NCBI GenBank assembly: GCA_963665045.2
Contig: CAXXJQ010000003.1
Span: forward strand, 372,001-436,000
From: JAFGRU01 sp016934985
Lineage (GTDB): Bacteria > Desulfobacterota > Desulfuromonadia > Desulfuromonadales > JAAYDE01
DNA length: 64,000 nt
Reading direction: 5' to 3'
The position numbers and the translations under genes are program-made. Positions 1 to 8,465 of the stretch are shown piece by piece. Positions within the stretch are counted from its first letter, which is position 1. Each line of letters starts with the position of its first letter. The notes under the pieces were generated by a model. It did no database searches. It saw nothing but the letters and a program-made list of their open reading frames with translations, and was not told where the DNA came from.

Positions 1-1
1 T

Positions 2-850
2 GCCGATGAAAGGTTTTCCAGGACTCTGGTTCGGAAAGTTGTGGACCTGGGTGGCGTGCACGTTGCCGGGAAGCGGGTGCGGCGCTGTTCCCATACGGTC
101 CGGGAAGGCGAGAGGATTGAGCTGTTTCTGGACGGTTTGCAGCTGGAGCCTTTTAACCTGGAAGAATGTCATGTCCTTTTTAGAGACGAATATCTAATCG
201 CCATCAACAAGCCGTCGGGAATTGAAACCAATCCGACACCGGCTCGCTACAAAGGGACGCTTTACGAGGCTTTGCTGCGTTTTCTAAAGAACCCTTGCCG
301 TCCTCTCGATCGTCCGGAACTCGGCATGGTTCAGCGTCTCGATCGCGATACCTCCGGGGTTATGGTATTTTCAACCCATCGTAAGGCGCACAAACCGTTG
401 ACAATCGCTTTTCGGGAACGCAAAGTCAGAAAAGTTTATCGAGCCCTGGTGGCGGGACATCTGGAAAGCAAAGAAGGGGAGTTTCGCTCGCTGCTGGCGC
501 GCAGCCATGCCACCAACCGGATGAAATCTGTTGCCAGGGGCGGGAGGGAAGCCGTTACTATTTATCGGGTGGTGGAGGAATTCTCTGCTGCATCTTTGGT
601 TGAGGTTGACATTCCGACCGGTCGCTCTCATCAGATCCGGGTCCATTTTTCCGAAGCAGGGCACCCCTTGCTTGGGGATGGCAAATATACCGGAAAAGAT
701 CAGTTGGCATACGTTGATTGTCAACGGACCATGCTCCATGCCTTTCGTCTCGTCTTGAAGCACCCTGTTGAAAACCGGAAGCTTCATTTGGAAGCACCTC
801 TGCCCGAGGATATGCTGGCAGTCATTCGCAGTTTGGGCGAAAGTAAATAA
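2..850 (+). CDS. RluA-family 23S rRNA/tRNA pseudouridine synthase (5' end outside window)
   Basis: This enzyme isomerises specific uridines to pseudouridine in rRNA or tRNA. The frame is already open at base 2, and the first residues (DERFSRTLVRKVV...V.GKRV) look like the tail of an S4 RNA-binding domain, so the true start lies upstream; the GTG at 41 is not a convincing start. The catalytic domain begins near the INKPSG motif, and the signature RLDRDTSG carries the catalytic aspartate. The PTGRSHQIRVHF motif that closes the active site is also present. The S4-plus-catalytic layout is that of RluC/RluD-type enzymes; the exact target base cannot be told from sequence. The lgt gene follows after 44 bases on the same strand. 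Confidence 0.9.
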   Translation, partial: ADERFSRTLVRKVVDLGGVHVAGKRVRRCSHTVREGERIELFLDGLQLEPFNLEECHVLFRDEYLIAINKPSGIETNPTPARYKGTLYEALLRFLKNPCRPLDRPELGMVQRLDRDTSGVMVFSTHRKAHKPLTIAFRERKVRKVYRALVAGHLESKEGEFRSLLARSHATNRMKSVARGGREAVTIYRVVEEFSAASLVEVDIPTGRSHQIRVHFSEAGHPLLGDGKYTGKDQLAYVDCQRTMLHAFRLVLKHPVENRKLHLEAPLPEDMLAVIRSLGESK

Positions 851-894
851 ACGGAGTTTTCGACGAGAAGAGCCCCTCTTTCGCAGGTTTTTAT

Positions 895-1679
895 ATGTTG
901 TCTTACCCTCAAATTGACCCGGAAATATTCAGTATCGGTCCCTTGTCCGTTCGCTGGTACGGCATGATGTATCTTCTGGCCTTTGTGCTCGGTTTCGGCA
1001 TTGTCCGCTATCTGGGCAAACTACGACATCTGGCTATTTCCAAGGAGACGGTTTCCGACCTCTTTTTTTATGTCATGCTGGGCGTAATTCTCGGCGGCAG
1101 ACTGGGATATGTGCTGTTCTACAACTTCGACTTTTATCTCCACCATCCCCTGAGCATACCGGCCGTCTGGGAAGGAGGCATGAGTTTTCATGGAGGTCTT
1201 CTTGGGGTTATAATAGCATCGTACCTTTTCTGCCGTAAAAAGACCTGCCGGTGTTACTGGTCGGTGATATCCTGGTCGCGGCGGCCAGTTTGGGACTGGG
1301 TTTCGGAAGGCTCGGAAATTTTATCAACGCCGAGTTGTGGGGTCGAACGACGGATATGCCCTGGGGCATGGTTTTCCCCGGTGCCGGTCCGCTGCCGCGG
1401 CATCCCAGCCAACTTTATGAAGCAGTGCTGGAGGGGGCGGTCCTTTTTAGCCTCCTTATGTGGATGCATCACAAGAAAGCAACCTATGGTATCCCTTTCT
1501 TCTCTTTTTTCTTTTTTTACGGCTGCTTTCGATTTTTTGTCGAGTTTTTCCGGGAACCGGATGCCCAACTGGGATTTCTCTGGTCCTTTGTTACCATGGG
1601 ACAGCTGTTGTCCGTTCCCATGATTCTTTTTGCAATCGGGGGATGGTTATTCGTTTTTAAAAAAAGGCAGAATGAATGA
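895..1679 (+). pseudogene. lgt: Prolipoprotein diacylglyceryl transferase Lgt, frameshifted
   Basis: Lgt moves diacylglycerol from phosphatidylglycerol to the lipobox cysteine of prolipoproteins in the inner membrane, the first step of lipoprotein maturation. The N-terminal part is in frame from ATG 895 (PEIFSIGPLSVRWYGMMY, then SFHGGLLGV) to about base 1241. The rest, with the family signature GRLGNFINAELWGR and the final membrane helix, is in another frame and ends at 1679. One extra A in the AAAAA run at 1237-1241 would join them as CRKKDLPVLLVGDIL. As written the gene is broken. Since lgt is usually essential in Gram-negative bacteria and this window encodes several lipoproteins, a homopolymer sequencing error is more likely than true loss. 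The stop overlaps the start of the HAD gene (ATGA). Confidence 0.88.
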
Positions 1680-2350
1680 GCGATATTCAGGGTATTATTT
1701 ACGATTTTGATGGTGTGCTGTTTGCCAGCAAGCGTGCCAATCTCGCCTATTACAACGTGGTTCTGAGGGAATTTAAAGCCCCTTCCGTCAACACGGATGA
1801 TGAGGCCAAGGTTCATTTGTGTCACACGGCCAACAGCGCCAAAGTATTCGAGGTGCTTCTCGGCCCGGGACTGGTTCAGCCGGCTCTCGATTTTGCCGCC
1901 CGTCTGGGTTACCGTCAGTTCATGCTCTTAATGGACATGGAGCCCAATCTCATTCCCTCGCTGAAAGATTTGGCAGCAAAGGTGCCTCTTGGAGTGGCTA
2001 CAAACCGGGGGAAAAGCACCTTTGACATTCTTTCTTATTTTGACTTGGCTCGCTATTTCAAGGTAGTGGTGACTTGTCAGGATGTCAGTTTTCCAAAACC
2101 GGACCCTGAAATGCTCCTGCTGGCTGCCGAACGGATGGAAATAAACAAAGAAAATTTACTCTATATCGGGGATTCGGAATTGGACAGACAGGCTGCCGAA
2201 CGGGCGGGAATTCTTTTTGCGGCCTACAAAGGGGAGGTGCGGGGAGACCTGGCTGTGGAAGATCATTCCGAAATTGTTTCGCTGTTCAAAGAATGTTCAG
2301 GCAGGAATTTGACCATTTCCAAAACGTTGCCGTTTTCAAGCCTGCGGTAG
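1676..2350 (+). CDS. HAD-superfamily hydrolase, phosphoglycolate phosphatase-like
   Basis: A 224-residue haloacid dehalogenase family phosphatase. Motif I is YDFDGVLF (nucleophile Asp10, acid Asp12), motif II is ATNRG, the motif III lysine is in FPKPDPEM and motif IV is GDSELD, so the catalytic set is complete. A helical cap lies between residues 20 and 85, as in phosphoglycolate phosphatase and beta-phosphoglucomutase-like enzymes; the substrate is not identifiable. It overlaps lgt by four bases and is probably translated with it. Its last 29 codons run into the antisense rsbW-like gene, an 88-base tail-to-tail overlap. The usual fold ends near residue 208, so the last ~16 residues (ISKTLPFSSLR) may be read-through past a lost stop. 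Confidence 0.85.
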   Translation: MSDIQGIIYDFDGVLFASKRANLAYYNVVLREFKAPSVNTDDEAKVHLCHTANSAKVFEVLLGPGLVQPALDFAARLGYRQFMLLMDMEPNLIPSLKDLAAKVPLGVATNRGKSTFDILSYFDLARYFKVVVTCQDVSFPKPDPEMLLLAAERMEINKENLLYIGDSELDRQAAERAGILFAAYKGEVRGDLAVEDHSEIVSLFKECSGRNLTISKTLPFSSLR

Positions 2351-2718
2351 GAAACCTCATCCATTAAAGAGCGGATGATGAAAATGCCCCGCCCATGCTC
2401 GTCAAGTTCTTCAATACAGGGGGGGGAAAGAGTGCTAATATCGAAGCCTGTTCCCTGGTCGAACACCTTGATACTCAGTTTCCCGCAGTGGATGCTGATG
2501 CTTATATGGACTTCCTTTTCCGGATCCTCCTGGTTGCCGTGAAGCATCGCATTGGCAATGGATTCCGTCAGTACCAGGTTGATGTGATAAGCCAGTTCCT
2601 CCCTGTCACCGCCGTATTTCTCTAAAGCTTTGGCCATATTCTCCCCGATTCGGCCGATCAGCCTCAGATAACGTGTCTTATTGGGGACACGGATATCGAT
2701 TTCAATTCTATCTTTCAT
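2263..2718 (-). CDS. RsbW/SpoIIAB-type serine kinase (HATPase anti-sigma-like)
   Basis: A 151-residue GHKL ATPase of the anti-sigma / switch-kinase family. The N box is LVLTESIANAMLHGN (Glu52, Asn56), the G1 box is DQGTGFD and the G2 box is GRGIFII, so nucleotide binding looks intact. Such proteins phosphorylate a STAS antagonist and sequester a sigma factor or another client. It lies 21 bases downstream of the STAS gene with a GGAGG-type ribosome site, completing a kinase / antagonist / phosphatase set with the PP2C protein further upstream. No sigma factor is encoded nearby, so its client is unknown. Its 3' end overlaps the convergent HAD gene. Confidence 0.88.
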   Translation of the reverse strand: MKDRIEIDIRVPNKTRYLRLIGRIGENMAKALEKYGGDREELAYHINLVLTESIANAMLHGNQEDPEKEVHISISIHCGKLSIKVFDQGTGFDISTLSPPCIEELDEHGRGIFIIRSLMDEVSYRRLENGNVLEMVKFLPEHSLNSETISE

Positions 2719-2739
2719 TCCCCCTCCAGGAGGGCTAGG

Positions 2740-3075
2740 TCAGAAACTGGCGAGGGCTTCTTCTGAGCCTGGGAAAATTTCGAATACCCGATGAAGGCGG
2801 GTCAATTCAAACATGGATTTTACTTGAGGCTGGAGACCGCAGAGCTTAAGGTTGCCGTTTCTGGCAGTGGCGTTTTTAAATCCGGAAACGAGAGCGCCGA
2901 GACCGGAGGAATCCACAAAACGAACCCCCTTCAAATCGATGACCAGATTATTTTTCCCGTCTTCAAAAAGGCTCAGCATCTGAGACTTAAACTCGCTGCT
3001 GTTATGGGCATCGAGCCGTTCTTCCTTAACTTCGATGAGGACAGCGGTATCTTTTTCAGTAACATCGCAATTCAT
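2740..3075 (-). CDS. STAS-domain anti-sigma factor antagonist (RsbV/SpoIIAA-like)
   Basis: A single STAS domain of 111 residues. The phosphorylation loop reads RFVDSSGLGAL; by comparison with SpoIIAA the second serine (Ser57) is the site the partner kinase would phosphorylate. When dephosphorylated by the PP2C enzyme encoded just upstream it should bind the RsbW-like kinase and free that kinase's client. I prefer the ATG at 3075 over the one at 3084, because the GGAGGG ribosome site directly abuts 3084 but is nine bases from 3075. Same-strand neighbours on both sides belong to the same pathway. Confidence 0.88.
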   Translation of the reverse strand: MNCDVTEKDTAVLIEVKEERLDAHNSSEFKSQMLSLFEDGKNNLVIDLKGVRFVDSSGLGALVSGFKNATARNGNLKLCGLQPQVKSMFELTRLHRVFEIFPGSEEALASF

Positions 3076-3181
3076 TGAATTCATCCCTCCGAAAAATGGA
3101 TTCTTAGCGAAAACCCGATTTTGAAGTATCCATTCAAAAATAACATATTTTTTGTCTTTCTGGAGCCATATTCTTTCATTA

Positions 3182-6100
3182 TCAGTTCGGTTTCAGAATC
3201 ACCAAGGTAACATCATCTTCGAAATTTTCCTTTCCGGTGAATTGTTTTACCTCCTCCAGCAGGTGGTTAATCATTACTGGCGGTTCTGTTTGATGGGTGT
3301 TCAACAGAAAATCGTTAAGACGCTGGTCCCCGAAGAAGTCGCTATTGTCGTTCTGGGCCTCGGTAATTCCGTCAGTAAAAAGCAAGAGCGTGTCTTCCGG
3401 ATTGAGAACGTCTTCTTTTTCCTCGAAGATGACGTTTCTCTGAACGCCGAGAATAAGGCCCTCAGCATCCAGGCGGTCACAGACGGCCTTTCCCCCGCGA
3501 AAGAGGAAAGGGGGATTGTGCCCGGCGCTGGCATAGGAAAAGCGTCCCGTCTCCACGTGGAAGTGGATATAAAACAGGGTGATGAAAAGTTCCGCTTTGG
3601 TCAAATCCTGGTAAAAAAATTCGTTCAGAGAGCACATGATTTCCGCCGGGCGCAGGTTCTTGTTTGCCCAGGCGTGGATAAAGGTGCGGGCCTGGGCCAT
3701 TAGCAGGGCGGCTCCCACATTGTGGCCGGAAACGTCGGCGACGAGAATATCGAGATATTCTCCTTGTTTAAAAAGAAAATCATAATAGTCTCCTCCCACC
3801 AGACGGGCGGGTTGACACGTCCCGGCAAGAGACAGATTGGGTATATCGGGGACACGGGATGGGAGCAGACTGAGCTGGATGGTTTTGGCGATTTCCAGCT
3901 CTTTTTCCTGACGCCGGGCCTCGATCAGTTTTTCCGTCTGCTGGGCGTTGCGCCAGGCAACCCCGACCTGCCCGGCCAGGCTTTTGAAAAACTCCATGAA
4001 TTCTTCTGTGAATATGCCTTTGATGGAGCGCGAAAAGGCTGACAGAACGCCGATAGGTTGTCCTTCGATAACAATAGGGGTGTGAGCGAAAGATTTGATT
4101 CCTTCCTGTTGGACAATCTTGACGGAGTCCGGGTTGTGGATGATGTCGGTATCATTTATAACAATAACGATGTTGTCCTGAAAAGCTTCCGTAACGTAGG
4201 TGCGATGATTCATGTCGCGTTCGGAGGCCAGCAGGTGTTCCATGCTCATGCCGATCTGGCTGCGGACGGTCAGGGCCCCTTTCTCCTCATCAAAAATACG
4301 GATGATGCAGAAATCGAGCATAAACTGTTGAATCAGAAGTTTCAGAATATCGTCGTAAATCTTCTGCAGGTTTTTCCCTGTGGCCACCACCCTGGCTGCC
4401 TCATAAAGCACGCTCAATTGTTCCCGGCTTTCGGTGCGGCTGAGGGTGACGTTGCCGAAGATATCGAAAACATCCTCCATTTTGCTGCCCCGGGCAGCCA
4501 GGTAATTCTCGATAATTATTCGGGCCGGTGCCGCGCCCACCGAGCCGGCCAGGGTTTTTTCCGTAAATCTTTTGAGGGTTGGGATTTCATGGTCGGACAA
4601 GCTGCCGCGGTGATCGATCATTCTGTCCTTGAGAAATTCGCTTATGGCGGCATTGGCTCGTTCTTCACCGATAAATTTGGTCATCAGCTCGACGAATTCG
4701 ACAATTGTCGGTGCTTTACTGAGAATTTTGCGTTGATCTTCAAACGTGATTGCCTCGGCATTGAAGACGAATTTGCGGCTTTGATCTTTTTCTCTTTTGT
4801 CCAGTTTGCTGACAAGAGAGACGAGAATGAAGGCGCCGACGTTGAAGAGGAGGCTCCAGAAAAGGGTGTGAGAGTATTTATCGAGACCTTGCAGGCCGAA
4901 CAGGCTTTCCGGTTTAAGAAGATGCATGCCCCATAGGCCGTTTTCAAGGATCTGGCTTTTCAGCCATCCGGAGGAGATGAGAGAGGGCAGCAACAGGGTA
5001 TAGGCCCAGATGGAGAAGCCGAGGACCATTCCTGCCATGGCACCTTTTCTAGAGGCTTTTTCCCAGAAAAGGCCTCCCAGCAGGGAAGGGGCGAACTGGC
5101 ATACGGCAACGAATGAAATCAGGCCGATACTGACCAGGGAAAAAGACTCGCCGATAAAATGATAATAAAAGTACCCTCCCAGGATAACGGCAAAAATACC
5201 GGTTCGCTTGGTGTTGATGAGAAATCCCGACAGGGACGAAACCTTTCTGAATCTCAGAACGACCGGCATAACCAGGTGATGAAGAATCATGGTGGAGAGG
5301 GTCACCGAGCTGACCATGACCAGTCCGGCAGATGCCGACACCCCGCCTAGAAAAACCAACAGGGACAGCCAGGGCGCTCCCTGTTCCATGGGGATCTTGA
5401 GGGCGAAATAGTCTCCCAGGGCAGTGTTGCCGCCAAAAAGCATAAGGCCGCACAGGGCTATGGGGATGATAAAGATGTTGAACACCAAGGTATAAAGCGG
5501 GAAAAACCACACGGCTGTTCGGATATGTTTTTCGTTGCAGTTTTCAATCACCATGACGTGAAACTGGCTCGGCAGGAAGACAACAGCCATCATGGAGAGA
5601 AAAATAAAACTGAACCAGAGTGAAAAAGGAGCGCTTTCCGTACCAAGGGAAAAAAGCTCGCTTTTGTTTGGAAACTGGTAAAGAAATTGGGTGAAGATGT
5701 CGCCGAAACCGTTGAAAAGACCAAAGGTCACGAACAGACCAATTCCCAGAAAGGCACCTAGCTTGACAAGAGATTGCAGAGCGACAACAGCAATCAAACC
5801 ATCGTGGCGCTCTGAGGCGTCCAGGTGGCGGGCTCCGAAAAGAACACAAAAAATGCCAAGCAGGATAGCTACGATCAGAGGCGTATCGATATAGGAAGGA
5901 AGCGTCGGTGTGATCTCAATTGCGGTATGAGGCAAACGCCCTTCAGGCAGTGAGAGGAGATCGAAAGTATGAAAAAGGTCAATCAGATCCTGGGGGCTGA
6001 CAACCGGCGGAATGGAGAGCATGTTGAAGGTCTGGGCAATGGCCTTGAGCTGGAGAGCGATATAGGGGAGAGTGCTGGCAATAATGAAAACCGTTACCAC

Positions 6101-6457
6101 GGCTCCCAGAGAGGCGGACTTTCCGTAACGGCTGGAAATAAAGTCGGCGAGACTGACAATATGCTGTTCCTTGCAGATGTGGACGATTTTGCGCAACAGG
6201 AAGCACCAGATAAAGGCCATCAGGGTTGGCCCAAGATAGAGGGCTAGAAAATCGAGACCACTGTTGGCGATGCGTCCAATGCTGCCGTAAAATGTAAGGG
6301 AACTGATAAAGATGGTAATGGAGAGGGAATAGATAAAGGCGTTGGCGGTCAGACTCTTTCCGGCCTGGCGTTTTTTATCGGCAAAAAACGCGACGGCAAA
6401 TAAGAGCCCGAAATAAAGCAGGGATGTGCCGGCAACAATAGCGAAAGGGATCATCAC
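3182..6457 (-). CDS. SLC5 sodium/solute symporter-like sensor fused to STAC, GAF and PP2C phosphatase domains
   Basis: A 1091-residue fusion. Residues 1 to about 550 are a polytopic SSS/SLC5-like membrane region with about 12-13 hydrophobic segments. Residues about 580-655 resemble the STAC domain that links SLC5 modules to signalling outputs in CbrA-type kinases (ending AGSVGAAPARIII). A GAF domain covers about 681-835, followed by a helical linker and a SpoIIE/RsbU-type PP2C phosphatase from about 857 to the end. The PP2C metal ligands are present (GGDYYD, ADVSGH, FTDGITE, EDDVTLV), so it should be active on a phospho-STAS protein. The start is GTG at 6457, overlapping the stop of the upstream small gene by four bases; ATG 6454 is the alternative. 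The inferred role is to couple solute binding or transport, plus a GAF ligand, to dephosphorylation of the downstream antagonist. Confidence 0.9.
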   Translation of the reverse strand: MMIPFAIVAGTSLLYFGLLFAVAFFADKKRQAGKSLTANAFIYSLSITIFISSLTFYGSIGRIANSGLDFLALYLGPTLMAFIWCFLLRKIVHICKEQHIVSLADFISSRYGKSASLGAVVTVFIIASTLPYIALQLKAIAQTFNMLSIPPVVSPQDLIDLFHTFDLLSLPEGRLPHTAIEITPTLPSYIDTPLIVAILLGIFCVLFGARHLDASERHDGLIAVVALQSLVKLGAFLGIGLFVTFGLFNGFGDIFTQFLYQFPNKSELFSLGTESAPFSLWFSFIFLSMMAVVFLPSQFHVMVIENCNEKHIRTAVWFFPLYTLVFNIFIIPIALCGLMLFGGNTALGDYFALKIPMEQGAPWLSLLVFLGGVSASAGLVMVSSVTLSTMILHHLVMPVVLRFRKVSSLSGFLINTKRTGIFAVILGGYFYYHFIGESFSLVSIGLISFVAVCQFAPSLLGGLFWEKASRKGAMAGMVLGFSIWAYTLLLPSLISSGWLKSQILENGLWGMHLLKPESLFGLQGLDKYSHTLFWSLLFNVGAFILVSLVSKLDKREKDQSRKFVFNAEAITFEDQRKILSKAPTIVEFVELMTKFIGEERANAAISEFLKDRMIDHRGSLSDHEIPTLKRFTEKTLAGSVGAAPARIIIENYLAARGSKMEDVFDIFGNVTLSRTESREQLSVLYEAARVVATGKNLQKIYDDILKLLIQQFMLDFCIIRIFDEEKGALTVRSQIGMSMEHLLASERDMNHRTYVTEAFQDNIVIVINDTDIIHNPDSVKIVQQEGIKSFAHTPIVIEGQPIGVLSAFSRSIKGIFTEEFMEFFKSLAGQVGVAWRNAQQTEKLIEARRQEKELEIAKTIQLSLLPSRVPDIPNLSLAGTCQPARLVGGDYYDFLFKQGEYLDILVADVSGHNVGAALLMAQARTFIHAWANKNLRPAEIMCSLNEFFYQDLTKAELFITLFYIHFHVETGRFSYASAGHNPPFLFRGGKAVCDRLDAEGLILGVQRNVIFEEKEDVLNPEDTLLLFTDGITEAQNDNSDFFGDQRLNDFLLNTHQTEPPVMINHLLEEVKQFTGKENFEDDVTLVILKPN

Positions 6458-6705
6458 TGATCCTTTCTCCGCTCCTCCGCGTTGTCATCCTGGTCCGAGT
6501 TCGGGCAGAGAATGTGGGAGAAAACTATCAGGCCTAAAAGCAGAAGCGACCACGCCAGAAAGATGTAGGCAACCAGAGTTGGTACTCCGAAAAAATCTCC
6601 CCCCCCATTGAAAACCTGGATAAAAGGGAAATTCAAAAAAACAATCCCTGCGCAGAGGCTGAGCAGCCAGATGCCGTTAGGTTTTTGCGAAACAGTATTT
6701 TTCAT
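6454..6705 (-). CDS. Small two-helix membrane protein, putative partner of the symporter-like sensor
   Basis: An 83-residue protein with two hydrophobic segments (about residues 12-30 and 43-65) and a charged cytoplasmic tail (SDQDDNAEERRKDQ). Its stop overlaps the GTG start of the SLC5-PP2C fusion, implying translational coupling. Small membrane proteins are often encoded next to SSS transporters, and a small ORF overlaps the start of cbrA in Pseudomonas, so a subunit or regulator of the symporter domain is a reasonable guess. I do not recognise a specific family. It starts 8 bases after the end of the kinase-like gene, so all five minus-strand genes could form one transcript. Confidence 0.7.
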   Translation of the reverse strand: MKNTVSQKPNGIWLLSLCAGIVFLNFPFIQVFNGGGDFFGVPTLVAYIFLAWSLLLLGLIVFSHILCPNSDQDDNAEERRKDQ

Positions 6706-6713
6706 TTTCAGCT

Positions 6714-8279
6714 TTAGACTCCGGTCAACATCCGGCTCAAGATAAGGCCGGTATTATATTCCACTTCCAAAGCCGTGTCGACTTTTATGGTACAGGGGGT
6801 TGCGGCAATATCTTCGAATCTGGCCGTCTGATCAGCCAGAATTGTCAGGCGACCATCGGAAACATCCTTTTTTTCATACTCTCTTTGGGCTAAGCGTTTT
6901 TGCTGAAGTTTTTTCGTGCATTCAACATGAGCCAGCCAGAAATCAACACCGTGGATTTTGGCGAGTTTTTCCATATCCTGGCGATGTTTTTGGCGGGCAA
7001 AAGAGGCATCGACAATAACGGAATTTCCTTTTTGCAGTTCCTCGGAAGCGCATGCGATCAGTTCATCGTAGACGGCGGCGCTTATTTCTGGGCTGTATAT
7101 GCCGGTTTCAAAAGGGACCTCGGCTCGGGTCTCCGGCGATAGCCCCATGAGCCGTTTGCGCAAGGCATCAGACTGAATCAGGATGGCCCCGGTAGCTCGT
7201 GATAAGCTTCGGCTCACAACAGATTTCCCGGTTCCCATGAGGCCGCAGGTAATGAGAAGAAAAGGGGAACAGAGATAGCCCATGGCCAGGTTGAAGTAGC
7301 GGCAGGCGAGATCGCGTGCGGTTTGAAAGGCGCTTTCCTCCGGCTCATGCTGGTTCATGGCCATGGACTCCACCTTGCCGCGCACCCAGGCGCGGTAAAT
7401 CTTGTAAAAAGGAAGCAGAATATCCTGGCCCTCCTGGGGGCCTGAATGAATCAGATAAGTGTCGAGGAGTTGTCGGGCCAGATCCCTGCGGCCGCGAAAC
7501 TCCAGGTCCATGAGGAGAAAAGCAAGGTCGGAGAGGATGTCGGAAATACGAAATCGTTGGTTGAATTCAATGCAATCATAAACCCTGATGGGGCGGGTGA
7601 GGCAGATATGTTCCGTGTGCAGATCGCCGTGAACTTCCCGCACGAAGTCTTCTTTCTCTCGCCGGACGAAGAGATCCCTTTTTTCCCGCAGTATCGACTC
7701 AATTTTTTCCCGGCAGGCTTGCAGGCCTTGGACAGGAATGGTCCGGTCGGCAAAAGGTTCGCTTTGGCAAAAATTTTCATCCCAGTTGGTTCGGATCGAG
7801 GTCCAGTCGCACAGGGAGGGCGCCACCTCAGAGGCAGGCGGTGCGTCCTGGTGGGCTGCGGCCAGAAACAAAGCCAGATGCTCCATTTCCTGAGGCAGAG
7901 AGGGGTCGTTGTGTTCAAGTAAAATATCCAGCATCCGCTCCTTTGGAAGCCTTTTCATGCGCACTGCATATTCCACAATGTCACCAACGGACCCGCCAAA
8001 ATGCAAATTTTTCCCCATTGCCCGGATCGGGATTACATCCAGGTAGGTGTCGGGGCAAAAGCGCCGGTTGAGGCGGATTTCCTCTTGGCAGAAAAACAGG
8101 CGTTTTTCGAGGGTCGTAAAGTCCAGAAAACCGAGGTTCAGAGGCTTTTTGATTTTATAGACATGGGAATCGGTAAAATACAGATGAGAAATGTGTGTCT
8201 CGCAAAAGGAAATTGACCCGGTCTTTTCTGGGTAGATATCTGGATTAAGGAGCAGTTGATGGACAACGTTTTCATCCAT
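6714..8279 (-). CDS. Bifunctional aminoglycoside-phosphotransferase-like / AAA_33 P-loop kinase protein
   Basis: About 521 residues. The N-terminal half is an APH-like kinase fold: FTDSHVYKIKKPL supplies the ATP-binding lysine region, and HGDLHTEHICL with a following CIEFN resembles the APH catalytic loop and metal site. The C-terminal third begins at the P-loop GLMGTGKS and looks like a small-molecule kinase (AAA_33, gluconate-kinase-like). This two-part architecture is common in proteobacteria under the name bifunctional aminoglycoside phosphotransferase/ATP-binding protein; the substrate is unknown and antibiotic resistance should not be assumed. I choose ATG 8279 because it has AAGGA at seven bases; an upstream in-frame start at 8312 has none. 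Confidence 0.82.
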   Translation of the reverse strand: MDENVVHQLLLNPDIYPEKTGSISFCETHISHLYFTDSHVYKIKKPLNLGFLDFTTLEKRLFFCQEEIRLNRRFCPDTYLDVIPIRAMGKNLHFGGSVGDIVEYAVRMKRLPKERMLDILLEHNDPSLPQEMEHLALFLAAAHQDAPPASEVAPSLCDWTSIRTNWDENFCQSEPFADRTIPVQGLQACREKIESILREKRDLFVRREKEDFVREVHGDLHTEHICLTRPIRVYDCIEFNQRFRISDILSDLAFLLMDLEFRGRRDLARQLLDTYLIHSGPQEGQDILLPFYKIYRAWVRGKVESMAMNQHEPEESAFQTARDLACRYFNLAMGYLCSPFLLITCGLMGTGKSVVSRSLSRATGAILIQSDALRKRLMGLSPETRAEVPFETGIYSPEISAAVYDELIACASEELQKGNSVIVDASFARQKHRQDMEKLAKIHGVDFWLAHVECTKKLQQKRLAQREYEKKDVSDGRLTILADQTARFEDIAATPCTIKVDTALEVEYNTGLILSRMLTGV

Positions 8280-8465
8280 TCTCTTTCCTTGCCGGAGGAT
8301 ACAATATAGCAAATTTTAACATAAAAAAGGAGGGTGTAAAGGTAGCGGAGAGGTTTGAATTTGACCTCGGAAGGGGCGTATGATAGCTTTCATAAAGCAT
8401 TCCTTTTTTTGGGGGAGCCTTCTTCCCCCGCCACCCATGCTTCTGGTCTAACGACGGGAAACCCT

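Noticed and set aside
4058..4936. 292-codon open frame antisense to the symporter-phosphatase
   Set aside because: It lies wholly inside a confirmed gene and lacks a ribosome site and any motif.
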